A stretch of DNA of 29,912 nt. Origin: CAIQIA01 sp049317465. Its GTDB lineage: Bacteria > Cyanobacteriota > Cyanobacteriia > PCC-6307 > Cyanobiaceae. The stretch lies in contig JBMOIF010000027.1 of the NCBI GenBank assembly GCA_049317465.1, forward strand, positions 1 through 29,912, written 5' to 3'. Positions 10,176-17,922 of this stretch are shown in pieces. Made by a program: the position numbers and the translations under genes. The notes below the pieces were generated by a model that did not search any database, was not told the DNA's origin, and worked only from the letters and a program-made list of their open reading frames with translations. How positions within the stretch are numbered: the first letter of the stretch is position 1; every line of letters starts with the position of its first letter.

Positions 10176-10189
10176 AGTACACCCGTACT
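10176..10189 (-). promoter_or_regulatory. LexA-box-like operator
   Basis: AGTAC-ACCC-GTACT is a perfect 5-base inverted repeat with a 4-base spacer. Read on the minus strand, AGTACGGGTGTACT satisfies the cyanobacterial LexA consensus RGTAC-NNN-D-GTWC-B at every position. It ends 12 bases before the ATG of the minus ORF at 10163, close enough to block its transcription start, and lies about 90 bases before the plus-strand gene at 10280. Binding is inferred, not shown. Confidence 0.6.
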
Positions 10190-10279
10190 AGCAGTGCGCA
10201 GGGGCGGCGTCAACGGCCCCCTCGGCCTGGTCGAGACCCGGCGGCGGCGCCATCCTGGAGGGCAGTTCCAGCCAGGACC

Positions 10280-10510
10280 ATGCGCCGGTCTCTCTGTTCT
10301 GCCCTGCTTCCGGGCTGCGCCACGGCGCTGCTGCTGTCGTCGGCACCGGTTCTGGCCGGCAACGTCACCGACGGTCAGGCTTCCCCCGGGGGGTTCTACT
10401 GGCAGAAGGTGGCCGGCTCGGGCAAGGTCCAGTACATCTGCCGTTCCAACAAGGAGCCCGGCATCCAGAAGAACGCCCGCTGCCAGGGCGCCAGGGCGGT
10501 CAAGCCCTGA
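10280..10510 (+). CDS. Small secreted protein of unknown function
   Basis: A 76-residue precursor. Residues 1-26 form a signal peptide: MRRS, then a hydrophobic core with ALLLSSAPVLA before a likely cleavage ahead of GNVTDG. The mature part, about 50 residues, includes GGFYWQKVAGSGKVQYIC and GIQKNARCQGARAVKP, is basic, and carries two Cys residues that could form a disulphide. The ATG at 10280 is chosen because it opens a good signal peptide; the longer open frame from 10037 gives meaningless sequence. It is about 90 bases downstream of the LexA-like palindrome. Family not recognised. Confidence 0.65.
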   Translation: MRRSLCSALLPGCATALLLSSAPVLAGNVTDGQASPGGFYWQKVAGSGKVQYICRSNKEPGIQKNARCQGARAVKP

Positions 10511-10515
10511 GGGCT

Positions 10516-10710
10516 TCAGCTGCCCGGGGGCAGGCCCAGGGCTTCGGCACCCCAGCGGCGGCTGAATTCCGACTGCACATGCCATGCGGCCAGCAGCGAT
10601 TTCGCCATGCTGCGCAGTTCCTCGATGTCGGAGCAGGCATCGATGGCGCGGGTCTGGGCTTCGAGGGCGAACTGCCGGCTGAGGGAGAGATCGGGGGTCA
10701 CGGGGACCAT
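10516..10710 (-). CDS. Small conserved-looking helical protein
   Basis: A 64-residue, mainly helical soluble protein starting MVPVTPDLSLSRQFALEAQ and continuing with ACSDIEELRSMAKSLLAAWH. The in-frame ORF extends upstream to 10968, but that extension is the antisense of the ABC ATPase gene and is Arg/Ser-rich nonsense, so the internal ATG at 10710 is used. The pattern of short helices with acidic and basic faces is common among small cyanobacterial regulators, but I cannot assign a family. It converges with the secreted protein gene (5-base gap) and diverges from the ATPase gene. Confidence 0.6.
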   Translation of the reverse strand: MVPVTPDLSLSRQFALEAQTRAIDACSDIEELRSMAKSLLAAWHVQSEFSRRWGAEALGLPPGS

Positions 10711-10753
10711 GGCTGTTGAAGAAACGCTAAGAGGCCTTGACGGCTGTCGGTGG

Positions 10754-11536
10754 ATGGAATCCTGGCTTGAGCTGCTGCACGTGGAGGCCTGGCTCGGGGA
10801 TCGACGGGTCTTCCGGGACCTGACCCTCACCCTCGCCCGCGGCCAGCACGCCGTGGTGCTCGGGCCCAATGGTGCCGGCAAGAGCACCCTGCTGCGGCTG
10901 ATCAGCCGCGAGATCCACCCCGTGGTGCATCCCGGTTCGCACCTGCGCCTCTTCGGCCAGGAGCGCATCGTGCTCCACGAGCTGCAGCGTCGCCTGGGGT
11001 TGGTGTCGCCGGCCCTCGAGCAACGGTTCCATCCCGCCCTGCCGGTGCAGGAGGTGGTGGGATCGGGCTGGTTCGGCTCGGTGGGCCTGGGCCGCCATCA
11101 CCGGCTCAGCCCCAGCCAGGCTGACCGCGTCGCCGAGGTGCTGGCGGACCATGGCCTGGAGGAGCTGGCCGGGAGGCCCTGCGGCCAGCTGTCCGACGGC
11201 CAGCGGCGACGGGTGCTGCTGGCCCGGGCGCTCGTGCGGCGTCCTGAGGCGCTGGTGCTGGATGAACCCCTCAACGGCCTCGACCTGCGGGCGCGTCATC
11301 AGCTGCTGCTCCAGCTGCGGCGCTCGGCGGCCGCGGGCACGACGCTGCTGCTGGTGACCCACCAGATCGAGGCGGTCGTGCCCGAGATCAGCTGCTGCGT
11401 GCTGCTGCGGCAGGGCGAGGTGGTGGCGGTCGGTCCCCCCGGCGAGGTGCTGCGCGACGGACCCCTCAGCGCCCTGTTCGAGACCCCCCTGCAGGTGGTG
11501 GAGGCCGGCGGTTACCGGCAGGTGCTGCCGGCCTGA
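10754..11536 (+). CDS. ABC transporter ATP-binding protein (ModF-like, COG1119 type)
   Basis: A 260-residue ABC ATPase. Walker A is GPNGAGKST (37-45), signature LSDGQ (146-150), Walker B ALVLDEP (166-172), and the H-loop His203 lies in LVTHQIEAVVPEI. The VTHQIEAVVPEI phrase and the SREIHPVVHPGSHLRLFG segment resemble ATPases labelled 'molybdenum transport ATPase ModF-like', a label that is not evidence for molybdate. ATG 10754 is preferred because the ABC fold begins right after it; an in-frame ATG at 10709 overlaps the start of the divergent small gene. No permease or binding protein is next to it, so it may serve a system elsewhere or act without a transporter. Confidence 0.85.
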   Translation: MESWLELLHVEAWLGDRRVFRDLTLTLARGQHAVVLGPNGAGKSTLLRLISREIHPVVHPGSHLRLFGQERIVLHELQRRLGLVSPALEQRFHPALPVQEVVGSGWFGSVGLGRHHRLSPSQADRVAEVLADHGLEELAGRPCGQLSDGQRRRVLLARALVRRPEALVLDEPLNGLDLRARHQLLLQLRRSAAAGTTLLLVTHQIEAVVPEISCCVLLRQGEVVAVGPPGEVLRDGPLSALFETPLQVVEAGGYRQVLPA

Positions 11537-11548
11537 CGCCCACAGCAC

Positions 11549-11576
11549 AACGCCCCGGGGGGGACCCCGGGGCGTT
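11549..11576 (+). terminator. Strong hairpin after the ABC ATPase gene
   Basis: AACGCCCCGGGG and CCCCGGGGCGTT form a perfect 12-base-pair stem with a GGGA loop, starting 12 bases after the stop codon at 11536. There is no T-run after it, so it is either a T-less terminator or mRNA end-protecting structure. It is the first of three perfect hairpins in a row. Confidence 0.65.
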
Positions 11577-11583
11577 GATGGGG

Positions 11584-11650
11584 CCGCACGGGTGCTCCGA
11601 GGGACCCGTGCGGTGGAGTGGATGGTGGAGGGTCACGTCGGTGCGTGACC
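11584..11650. ncRNA. Two further perfect hairpins; candidate structured RNA
   Basis: Seven bases after the first hairpin, CCGCACGGGT (11584-11593) pairs perfectly with ACCCGTGCGG (11604-11613) around a 10-base loop. Eighteen bases later, GGTCACG (11631-11637) pairs with CGTGACC (11644-11650) around a 6-base loop. No known RNA family was recognised: I compared by eye with the general features of 6S RNA, tmRNA, RNase P RNA and the Yfr RNAs. The strand is not determined, since hairpins are symmetric. It may be a non-coding RNA, a 3' untranslated structure or a repeat element. Confidence 0.35.
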
Positions 11651-11994
11651 AGGAACGATCGGTTGTGGGGCGGAGCTGCCGGCGCAGGCACCTGGGGCCT
11701 TGCGATCCAGTGGGGTTTCCGTCAGCCCGGGGGCACCTGAGACGGTGCATCGGGGTCGGCCCTGGGGGCCTGGAAACCAGATCTCGGAACAGACTGTTGG
11801 AGCAGGGGCCGGATCGTCAGCGCGCTCCTGGCTGGTGCTGAGGGGGGGTGTCATCCATCGATGGAGCCTCCGAATCCCGTTGATGCAACAATCGCACCGC
11901 CGTCTGGCTCTGGCAACGGCCGCCGTCCCCGTCGCCATCAGTCTTCACCGCCCGAGATCTCCCGTCATGAAGGGCGCTTCACCGCTGGCGCCGT
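11651..11994. other. Non-coding stretch, weak structure only
   Basis: About 340 bases between the hairpins and the end of the SDR gene. Short open frames on both strands have unnatural composition. Minor structures are present: GCACC/GGTGC (11733-11748), CTGG-AAA-CCAG (11770-11780) and the palindrome CCATCGATGG (11855-11864). A short plus-strand frame starting at ATG 11883 begins MQQSHRRLALATAAVPVAIS, which resembles the start of a signal peptide but stops at 12017 inside the antisense of the SDR gene; it could be a remnant of an exported protein gene. Confidence 0.4.
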
Positions 11995-12807
11995 TCAGGT
12001 CATCTGGCTGCGGATGATCCGGTCCCACAGCCGTGTCGGCAGCAACCGCCGCGCGATCACCGACCCGGCGCGGTGGCCGCAGAGGATGCGGTCCGGCGGG
12101 GCGGCCTCCGTCAGGGCCCGCTCGATCGCCGCGGCCACCACCTCCGGCGGGGAGGCTCCGCGATAAACCGCATCCCAGCCCTGGCGCACGCGCTGCATCA
12201 TGCCGCCATAGACCGGACAGGCCCGGGCCCGTTCGATCGACGGGGCCGCCACCGCGGCGAAGTCGGTGGCGATCAGCCCCGGCTCTACCACCACCACCTG
12301 CAGGCCGAAGGCCGCCATTTCAAGCCGCAGGCCGTCACTGAGCGCTTCGAGGGCGAACTTGCTGGCCCCGTACCAGCCCGATCCCGGGGTGATCCACTGG
12401 CCGGCGATCGATGACACCTGCACCAGCCGTCCGCGGCGGCGTTCGCGCATCGGCGGCAGCAGCAGCTGGGTGAGGCCCATCAGGCCGAAGACGTTGACCT
12501 CGAAGATCGCCCGCGCCCGATCCAGCTCCATGGTCTCGAGCGCTCCCACCTCCCCGAAGCCGGCGTTGTTGACGAGGGCGTCGAGGGCCCCGACCCGTTC
12601 GGTGACGGTCGCCGCCAGCGCCGCTCGCGATTCGGGATCACGGATGTCGAGGTGCAGCACCTCGGCGCCCGCGGCGGCCAGGGGGGCCATGGCCTCCAGG
12701 CGCCGGGCGGCCGCGAACACCCGCCAGCGGCGCTGCAGCAGCCGTCGCACGCTGGCGGCACCGATGCCGCTTGAGGCACCGGTGATCAGAACGCTGGGAC
12801 GACTCAC
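11995..12807 (-). CDS. Short-chain dehydrogenase/reductase (SDR)
   Basis: A 270-residue classical SDR oxidoreductase using NAD(P)H. From GTG 12807: cofactor-binding TGASSGIG (9-16), an Arg pair at 35-36 (AAARRLE) that favours NADPH, NNAG (80-83), Asn105, catalytic Ser133 (VSSIAG) and YGASK (146-150) with Tyr146 and Lys150. All catalytic residues are present. Its substrate is unknown; the family includes ketoreductases and sterol-like dehydrogenases. The GTG start is chosen because it overlaps the stop of the upstream amidohydrolase (GTGA), implying translational coupling; the longer ORF from 12906 lies inside that gene. Confidence 0.9.
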   Translation of the reverse strand: MSRPSVLITGASSGIGAASVRRLLQRRWRVFAAARRLEAMAPLAAAGAEVLHLDIRDPESRAALAATVTERVGALDALVNNAGFGEVGALETMELDRARAIFEVNVFGLMGLTQLLLPPMRERRRGRLVQVSSIAGQWITPGSGWYGASKFALEALSDGLRLEMAAFGLQVVVVEPGLIATDFAAVAAPSIERARACPVYGGMMQRVRQGWDAVYRGASPPEVVAAAIERALTEAAPPDRILCGHRAGSVIARRLLPTRLWDRIIRSQMT

Positions 12808-14783
12808 CGGGTCGCCCCCACCAGAAGCCGCAGGGTGTCGCGGCTGCGGGGACTGAGGGGCGTTGCCATGGCGGGCTCGCCGGCATGGTCGTGGTCGTGC
12901 AGGCACGGACGGCCCGGGGCCAGGGGATCCACGGGGCGATGGGCCGTGGCGGCAGCCGGACGGCGGTAGATGCTGCGCCCCTCCTTGATGGTCTCGACCA
13001 CGGCGATGTCCTTGATCGTCGCCGGATCAACGGTCAGGGGGTTGCGGTCGAGGATCACCAGGTCTGCCAGCTTGCCCACCTCGAGGGTGCCTTTCGTCCG
13101 TTCCTCCTTGATCTGCCAGGCGGCGTTGGCGGTCACGGCCCGCAGGGCCTGGTACGGGCTGACCCGCTCCTCCGGACCGATCACCTGTCCGTTGGGGATG
13201 CGGCGGTTGACACCCGCGTCCACCAGGGCCAGCACCCAGGGCTGGGGGGAGACGGGGGCGTCATGGCTGAAGGTGAAGGGAATGGCGTTGCGCTCCATCG
13301 TGCGCGCCGCCATGGCCTGGGCCGCCCGCTCAGGGCCCCAGAGCATCACGGCCGCCTCGCCCCCCGGGATCAGGCCCGTGGGAAGGAAGCTGGGCACACC
13401 GCCCACCGCCTTGAGCCGCTGGATCTGATCGGGTCGCAGATAGGTGGCGTGGATGAACACGGGCCGATGGTCGGCCATCCCCTGGCTGGCCACCACCGTT
13501 TCGATGGCCCGCAGGGCCTGCTCGGCGGCGGCGTCGCCGTTCATGTGCAGGTTCAGCTGCACCGGGCTCTGCCACCAGCGGCGGAAGGCGGCCTCGAGCA
13601 CCGCATCGGGCACCTGCTGGTAGCCGCGGAAGCCCGGCTCGGTGCCCGGTGGGTTGACGGCGTAGGGCTCGCTCATCCAGGCGGTGGGGATGGACCCGTC
13701 GAGCCAGAACTTGATGCCCCCCAGCCGCACCCGGTTGACGTAGCGGCGGTCCAGGTCGGGTCGCAGCTGCAGCAGCAGCCCGCTGCTGTCGCCGGGACGG
13801 TCGGCGGCGGCTGTCACCAGGGCCTCCTGGCGTTCGAAGCCGCCGCTGCCCGGCGTCAGGCGGCCGTAATCGACGGCGACCCGGGCGGCGGCGCCGGCCA
13901 TGGTCTCCACCACCGAATCCTTGGCGCAGATGTAGAGGTCAAGGGGCAGCAGCCGCTTGTCGATGGCGTTGCGCACCAGCTCGATGTCATCGCTGCCCAG
14001 GCCGATGCCGCAGTCCTGCGCGGTGGTCTGGCCGTAGCTGGCCCAGAGGGCTGCGGCTCGGGTGGCCACGGCATCGGCCCGCGGGCCGCGGAAGGGCGGG
14101 CGTTTCTCACGCACCAGGTTCAGGGCCGTTTCCTCGGCCTTGCCCGCCAGGCTGCGGCCATCGGGCCCCCGCTCGAACTTCCCTCCCGCGGGGTCGGCGG
14201 TGGCGGCGCTGAGCCCGGCGGCCCGGAAGGCGGCGGAGTTCATGGCACCGGCATGGCCTGAGCTGTCGACCACCATCACCGGCCGCTCGGCCGAGACCGC
14301 ATCGAGCTCGGCCACGCTCGGGTAACGCGACAGGGCACTGCCCTGGAAGCCGAAGCCCACGATCCAGTCGCCGTCGCCGACCGTGGGGGCATGGGCCTTC
14401 ATCCGACGCACGATCTCGGCCACCGAGGTGACCCCCACCAGGTCGGCATCGAGCAGGTTCTTGCCGAAGTAGATGAAGTGCCCGTGGGTGTCGATGAAGC
14501 CCGGCAGCAGGGTCCGCCCCTGCAGATTCACCATCCGCGTGGTGGTGCTGCGGGGGGCCGTGGCCAGGGGGCCGGCGTGCAGGATCCGGCCACCACCGAC
14601 GGCCAGCGCCTCCACCGTCTGGGGGGTGGCACCGGCCATGGTGAGGATCGTGCCGCCGGTGTAAAGGGTCTCCACCGCCGGGGCCGGTGGTGACACGGCC
14701 CGGCCGGGCAGGCTGCTGCACCCCACCGCGGCCAGGACGGCCGCCAGCCGGGTCAGGGATCTGGGGAGCAACCGAGGTGGCAT
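12804..14783 (-). CDS. Amidohydrolase family 3 (YtcJ-like), likely lipoprotein or exported
   Basis: A 659-residue metal-dependent hydrolase of the amidohydrolase 3 / COG1574 group. From ATG 14783 the N-terminus is basic, then hydrophobic, with LAAVGC where Cys22 could be a lipidated residue, although Ala at -3 is not ideal. The metal site is complete: HxH at 100-102 in GFIDTHGHF, the lysine in GIKFWLDGS, histidines in NLHMNGDA and FIHATYL, and the final Asp in FSHDAPVSP. It ends with a long His/Pro-rich tail after GRSIYRR. Family members hydrolyse varied amides and formamides; the substrate cannot be predicted. The ORF is open to 15014, but that part is antisense to the neighbouring deaminase gene. 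It leads a two-gene unit with the SDR. Confidence 0.88.
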   Translation of the reverse strand: MPPRLLPRSLTRLAAVLAAVGCSSLPGRAVSPPAPAVETLYTGGTILTMAGATPQTVEALAVGGGRILHAGPLATAPRSTTTRMVNLQGRTLLPGFIDTHGHFIYFGKNLLDADLVGVTSVAEIVRRMKAHAPTVGDGDWIVGFGFQGSALSRYPSVAELDAVSAERPVMVVDSSGHAGAMNSAAFRAAGLSAATADPAGGKFERGPDGRSLAGKAEETALNLVREKRPPFRGPRADAVATRAAALWASYGQTTAQDCGIGLGSDDIELVRNAIDKRLLPLDLYICAKDSVVETMAGAAARVAVDYGRLTPGSGGFERQEALVTAAADRPGDSSGLLLQLRPDLDRRYVNRVRLGGIKFWLDGSIPTAWMSEPYAVNPPGTEPGFRGYQQVPDAVLEAAFRRWWQSPVQLNLHMNGDAAAEQALRAIETVVASQGMADHRPVFIHATYLRPDQIQRLKAVGGVPSFLPTGLIPGGEAAVMLWGPERAAQAMAARTMERNAIPFTFSHDAPVSPQPWVLALVDAGVNRRIPNGQVIGPEERVSPYQALRAVTANAAWQIKEERTKGTLEVGKLADLVILDRNPLTVDPATIKDIAVVETIKEGRSIYRRPAAATAHRPVDPLAPGRPCLHDHDHAGEPAMATPLSPRSRDTLRLLVGATR

Positions 14784-14868
14784 GCACAAGCGTGGATCAG
14801 CGCCAAAGGTATGCAGGGTCGCCGCCGGCGGCCACGCCACAGTGGATGCGGCCCGCCTGCGACCGCCC

Positions 14869-16278
14869 ATGGCCACCCTGCTGGCACGCGATGCCGAGCT
14901 GATCGTCACGATGGACGCCGACCGCCGGGAGCTGCGGCGCACGTCGCTGTTCGTCGAGGACGGCTGGATCACGGCCATCGGCGCGGCCGACCAGCTGCCG
15001 GCGCATGCCGACACCGTGCTCGACCTGTCGGGTCAGATCGTTCTGCCGGGGCTGATCAACACCCACCACCACCTCAGCCAGACCCTCGGCCGCAACATCA
15101 GCGGTGCCCAGGAGGCGCGGCTGTTCGACTGGCTCGCCCCCCATTTCCCCCTCTGGGGGGGCGTCACGCCCGAGGCCCTGCGGCTGGCCACCCAGGTGGG
15201 CTGCGCCGAGCTGGCCCTGGCGGGCTGCACGACGGTCTTCGACCACACCTACGTGTTCCGCAACGGCTGCGGCATCGACGGGATCATCGGCGCAGCCCGC
15301 GAGCTGGGGGTGCGGATCCACGCCGGCCGCGGCTCCATATCCCTCGGCCAGTCCCGTGGAGGTGTGCCCCCCGATGGGCTGGTGGAAGACGAGGCGGTGA
15401 TCCTGGCGGACAGCGAACGGGCCATCCGCAGCCATCACCAGAGCCACTCCGGTGCCCTCACCCGGCTGGTGCTGGCCCCCTGCTCGCCCTTTTCGGTGTC
15501 TCCCGAGCTGCTGCGGGCCTCGGCTGAACTGGCGCGACGCCACCCCGGCGTGCGGCTGCACACCCACCTGGCCGAAACCCTCGACGAGGAGCGCTACACC
15601 CTCGACACCCATGGTCTGCGGCCCCTGGCGTACATGGAGCGCCAGGGATGGCTGGCCCCGGATGTGTGGTTCGCCCATGGCGTTCACCTCGATGCCGATG
15701 ACATCCGGCTGCTGGCCCGTGGCGGTGCCGGCATCAGCCATTGCCCCAGCTCGAACATGCGCCTGGCCTCGGGGCTGGCGCCGGTGATGGATCTGCTGGC
15801 GGCAGGGGTGCCGGTGGGGCTGGGGGTCGATGGTGCCGCCAGCGGCGAGAGCGGCCAGCTGCTGCAGGAGGTACGCCAGGCCTTTCTGCTCGCCCGCCTG
15901 CGGCTGGGTCTGCAGAGCCCGCTGGGCACGCCGCCCGCCGCGGCCTGGATGACCGCCCGTCAGGCCCTCGAGCTGGCCACCCTGGGGGGGGCCGCGGTGC
16001 TGGGCCGCGATGACATCGGCTGTCTGGCGGTGGGGCGCTGTGCCGATTTCTTCAGCCTCTCGCTCAGCAGCGTGGCCTATGCCGGCGCCCTGCACGATCC
16101 GGTGGCGGCGGTGGTGTTCTGCGCTCCCCAGCCCGCCGTTCACACCGTCGTGCACGGCCGGGTGATCGTCGAGGGGGGGCAGCTGACGACGATCGACCTG
16201 CCGGCGGTGGTCGCCCGCCACAACGCCGAGAGCCGCGACCTGATCGCCGGCGTCGCGGCCAGCGGATCCCACCGATAG
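14869..16278 (+). CDS. 8-oxoguanine deaminase-like amidohydrolase
   Basis: A 469-residue cytoplasmic amidohydrolase of the ATZ/TRZ group. The phrases NTHHHLSQTLGRNISGAQEA, GCTTVFDHTYVFRNGC, GRGSISLGQSRGGVPPDG and LAPCSPFSVSPELLR closely follow enzymes described as 8-oxoguanine deaminase, which turn 8-oxoguanine into urate plus ammonia. Metal and catalytic residues are present: His66 and His68, His233 and Glu236 (THLAET), His270 and Asp321 (LGVDGAAS). ATG 14869 is used because MATLLARDAELIVTMD is the family's usual start; the open frame reaches 14782 but the extension is unlike the family. The gene is divergent from the YtcJ-like gene with 85 bases between. Related triazine and hydroxyatrazine hydrolases are the alternative. 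Confidence 0.85.
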   Translation: MATLLARDAELIVTMDADRRELRRTSLFVEDGWITAIGAADQLPAHADTVLDLSGQIVLPGLINTHHHLSQTLGRNISGAQEARLFDWLAPHFPLWGGVTPEALRLATQVGCAELALAGCTTVFDHTYVFRNGCGIDGIIGAARELGVRIHAGRGSISLGQSRGGVPPDGLVEDEAVILADSERAIRSHHQSHSGALTRLVLAPCSPFSVSPELLRASAELARRHPGVRLHTHLAETLDEERYTLDTHGLRPLAYMERQGWLAPDVWFAHGVHLDADDIRLLARGGAGISHCPSSNMRLASGLAPVMDLLAAGVPVGLGVDGAASGESGQLLQEVRQAFLLARLRLGLQSPLGTPPAAAWMTARQALELATLGGAAVLGRDDIGCLAVGRCADFFSLSLSSVAYAGALHDPVAAVVFCAPQPAVHTVVHGRVIVEGGQLTTIDLPAVVARHNAESRDLIAGVAASGSHR

Positions 16279-16304
16279 GATCCGCGCCCAGTGGTGCGGC
16301 GGCA

Positions 16305-17036
16305 ATGGATGGCCAGTGGCGCAACTTCCTGCGCAACCTGGGCGCCTGGCGGGGCACTTTCGCCAGCCTGAGTCCCGCGGGCGAGCTGCGCAACCTCACG
16401 GCATCGCTGCTGACCCTGGAGGCCGCCGATGACGACCGGCTGGTGCACTTCAGCCTGCGGCGCTGGCCCACGGCCGAACCGGTGGGCGAACCCAGCCGCG
16501 ACATCAGCCAGGAGTACCGAAGCCTGGGGCGCCAGGTGGTGTTCTTCGAGACGGGGGCGTTCTGCAAGGGGTCGCTGCAGGTGGCACCGGCGACGGTCTT
16601 CGGCGGTGAATTCGCCTTCGTGGCCAGCGACCGGCGCCATCGCCTGGTGCATCTCACCGATGCCGAGGGGGTGCCGGCTGAGCTGGTGCTGATCCGCGAG
16701 CAGCGGGAGGGTGCCGCCGCCACCGAGCGGCCCCCGGCCAGCCGCGAGCAGCTGCGCGGCGTCTGGCAGGGGCAGGCGACGACGATCACGGCCGACTGGT
16801 GGGTGCCCTCGACGGCCGACTGCCGCTTTGACATCGATGACCAGGGAACCGAGGGCTGGCGCTGGCTGCCCGACGGTGGCTTCTGCCGCCTGCCGGCGCG
16901 GGTGAGCCACCGCGAGGCCTTCAGCGTCGAGGCCGGCTGGCTGGCCTCCCCCGACCGGCTCGAGCGGTTGATCCGCCGTTACGACGCCAGCGGCGCCTGG
17001 ACCTCGGCCACCCATGAGGTGCTCAGCCGGGGGTGA
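16305..17036 (+). CDS. DUF3598 family protein
   Basis: A 243-residue soluble protein of a cyanobacterial/plastid family related in fold to lipocalins and to CpeS-type chromophore lyases. It starts MDGQWRNFLRNLGAWRGTFA, the usual start of the family (W..F..N.G.W.G.F...). Two beta-rich repeats follow, with FFETGAFCKGSLQ and a second half with GVWQGQATTITADWW. The function of DUF3598 proteins is not established. The start at 16305 is 26 bases after the deaminase stop, so the two may be co-transcribed. The end overlaps the end of the minus-strand hydrolase by 14 bases. Confidence 0.8.
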   Translation: MDGQWRNFLRNLGAWRGTFASLSPAGELRNLTASLLTLEAADDDRLVHFSLRRWPTAEPVGEPSRDISQEYRSLGRQVVFFETGAFCKGSLQVAPATVFGGEFAFVASDRRHRLVHLTDAEGVPAELVLIREQREGAAATERPPASREQLRGVWQGQATTITADWWVPSTADCRFDIDDQGTEGWRWLPDGGFCRLPARVSHREAFSVEAGWLASPDRLERLIRRYDASGAWTSATHEVLSRG

Positions 17037-17646
17037 GCGGCTCCAGGCCGAACCGTTGCCGCCCGACGTGATCGGCCCGTTCGATCGCCAGGGCCAGGTT
17101 GTCGGCTTCGCTGCGGCCCGAGCTGCGGGGCGGCCGGAAGCTGTGGTCGCCGGCCGTGATCCACTGCACCGTCACCGCTGGTGAGAGGTCGTAGCCCTCG
17201 ACCTCGTCGCGGCGGCCGAAGCTGTCGCGCTCGCCCTGGAGGATGAGCGTGGGGGTGGTGAGCGTGGCGAGGTGCGCGGTGCGCAGCTGGCCGGGTTTGC
17301 CGGGCGGATGGAAGGGGTATCCCAGGCAGAGGCAGCCGCACACCTCCCCCGCAGCGGCCAGCTCGTCGACCAGCAGGGAGGCGATGCGGCCACCCATCGA
17401 CTTGCCGCCGATCACCAGCGGCCCCTGGCCGTGCAGGGCGGCCACCTCAGCGCGGAAGGCCTCGAGCAGTTTCGGCAGCCGATCGGGGGGGCGTTGCCTG
17501 CCGTCGAGGCGCCGCTGGGCCATGTAGGGGAACTCAAAGCGCAGCACCCGCCAGCCCCGGGCGGTGAGACCCGCCGCCATCACCTCCAGGAACGGACTGT
17601 CCATGGGGGCACCTGCCCCATGGGCCAGCAGCAGCGTGGTGCCCAT
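17023..17646 (-). CDS. Small alpha/beta hydrolase (KANL3/Tex30-like, COG3571)
   Basis: A 207-residue cytoplasmic hydrolase without a signal peptide. It starts MGTTLLLAHGAGAPMDSPF, with the oxyanion motif HGAGAPMDSPF diagnostic for the group. It has the nucleophile elbow GGKSMGGR (Ser83), an acid in LQGERDSFG and the His in GDHSF. The catalytic triad is complete; the natural substrate is unknown. It is 3 bases downstream of the small membrane protein gene and probably co-transcribed with it. Confidence 0.85.
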   Translation of the reverse strand: MGTTLLLAHGAGAPMDSPFLEVMAAGLTARGWRVLRFEFPYMAQRRLDGRQRPPDRLPKLLEAFRAEVAALHGQGPLVIGGKSMGGRIASLLVDELAAAGEVCGCLCLGYPFHPPGKPGQLRTAHLATLTTPTLILQGERDSFGRRDEVEGYDLSPAVTVQWITAGDHSFRPPRSSGRSEADNLALAIERADHVGRQRFGLEPLTPG

Positions 17647-17649
17647 CGC

Positions 17650-17859
17650 TCAGGCATCCGTTTTCAGAAACCGGCTCGAGAGCTTCACCGCCAGCACCAC
17701 AGCGGCGATTCCGTAGGACACAAAGGTGACGGCCTGGCCGGTGCTGCCGGCCCCATAGGCGCCGCGCTCGAGCAGCACCGTATCGGCGAGGGATGCCGCG
17801 GTGCCCCAGAGCATCACCCAGACGCTCACGTACAGCACACCTTTGACGCTCGGGTTCAT
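17650..17859 (-). CDS. Small two-helix membrane protein
   Basis: A 69-residue protein with two predicted membrane helices: VKGVLYVSVWVMLWGTAASL and QAVTFVSYGIAAVVLAVKL. They are separated by a short loop (LLERGAYGAGSTG), and a basic tail follows. It has no catalytic motif. Size and pattern are like many conserved small cyanobacterial membrane proteins, but no family name can be given. It is first in a two-gene unit with the hydrolase at 17023 and divergent from the cupin gene (63 bases between). Confidence 0.65.
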   Translation of the reverse strand: MNPSVKGVLYVSVWVMLWGTAASLADTVLLERGAYGAGSTGQAVTFVSYGIAAVVLAVKLSSRFLKTDA

Positions 17860-17922
17860 GGGGGGGGGAGGGGCACTGGGGCAATCTGAACGCCGACCCT
17901 ATCGGCCCCGGCCGGGACGTCT

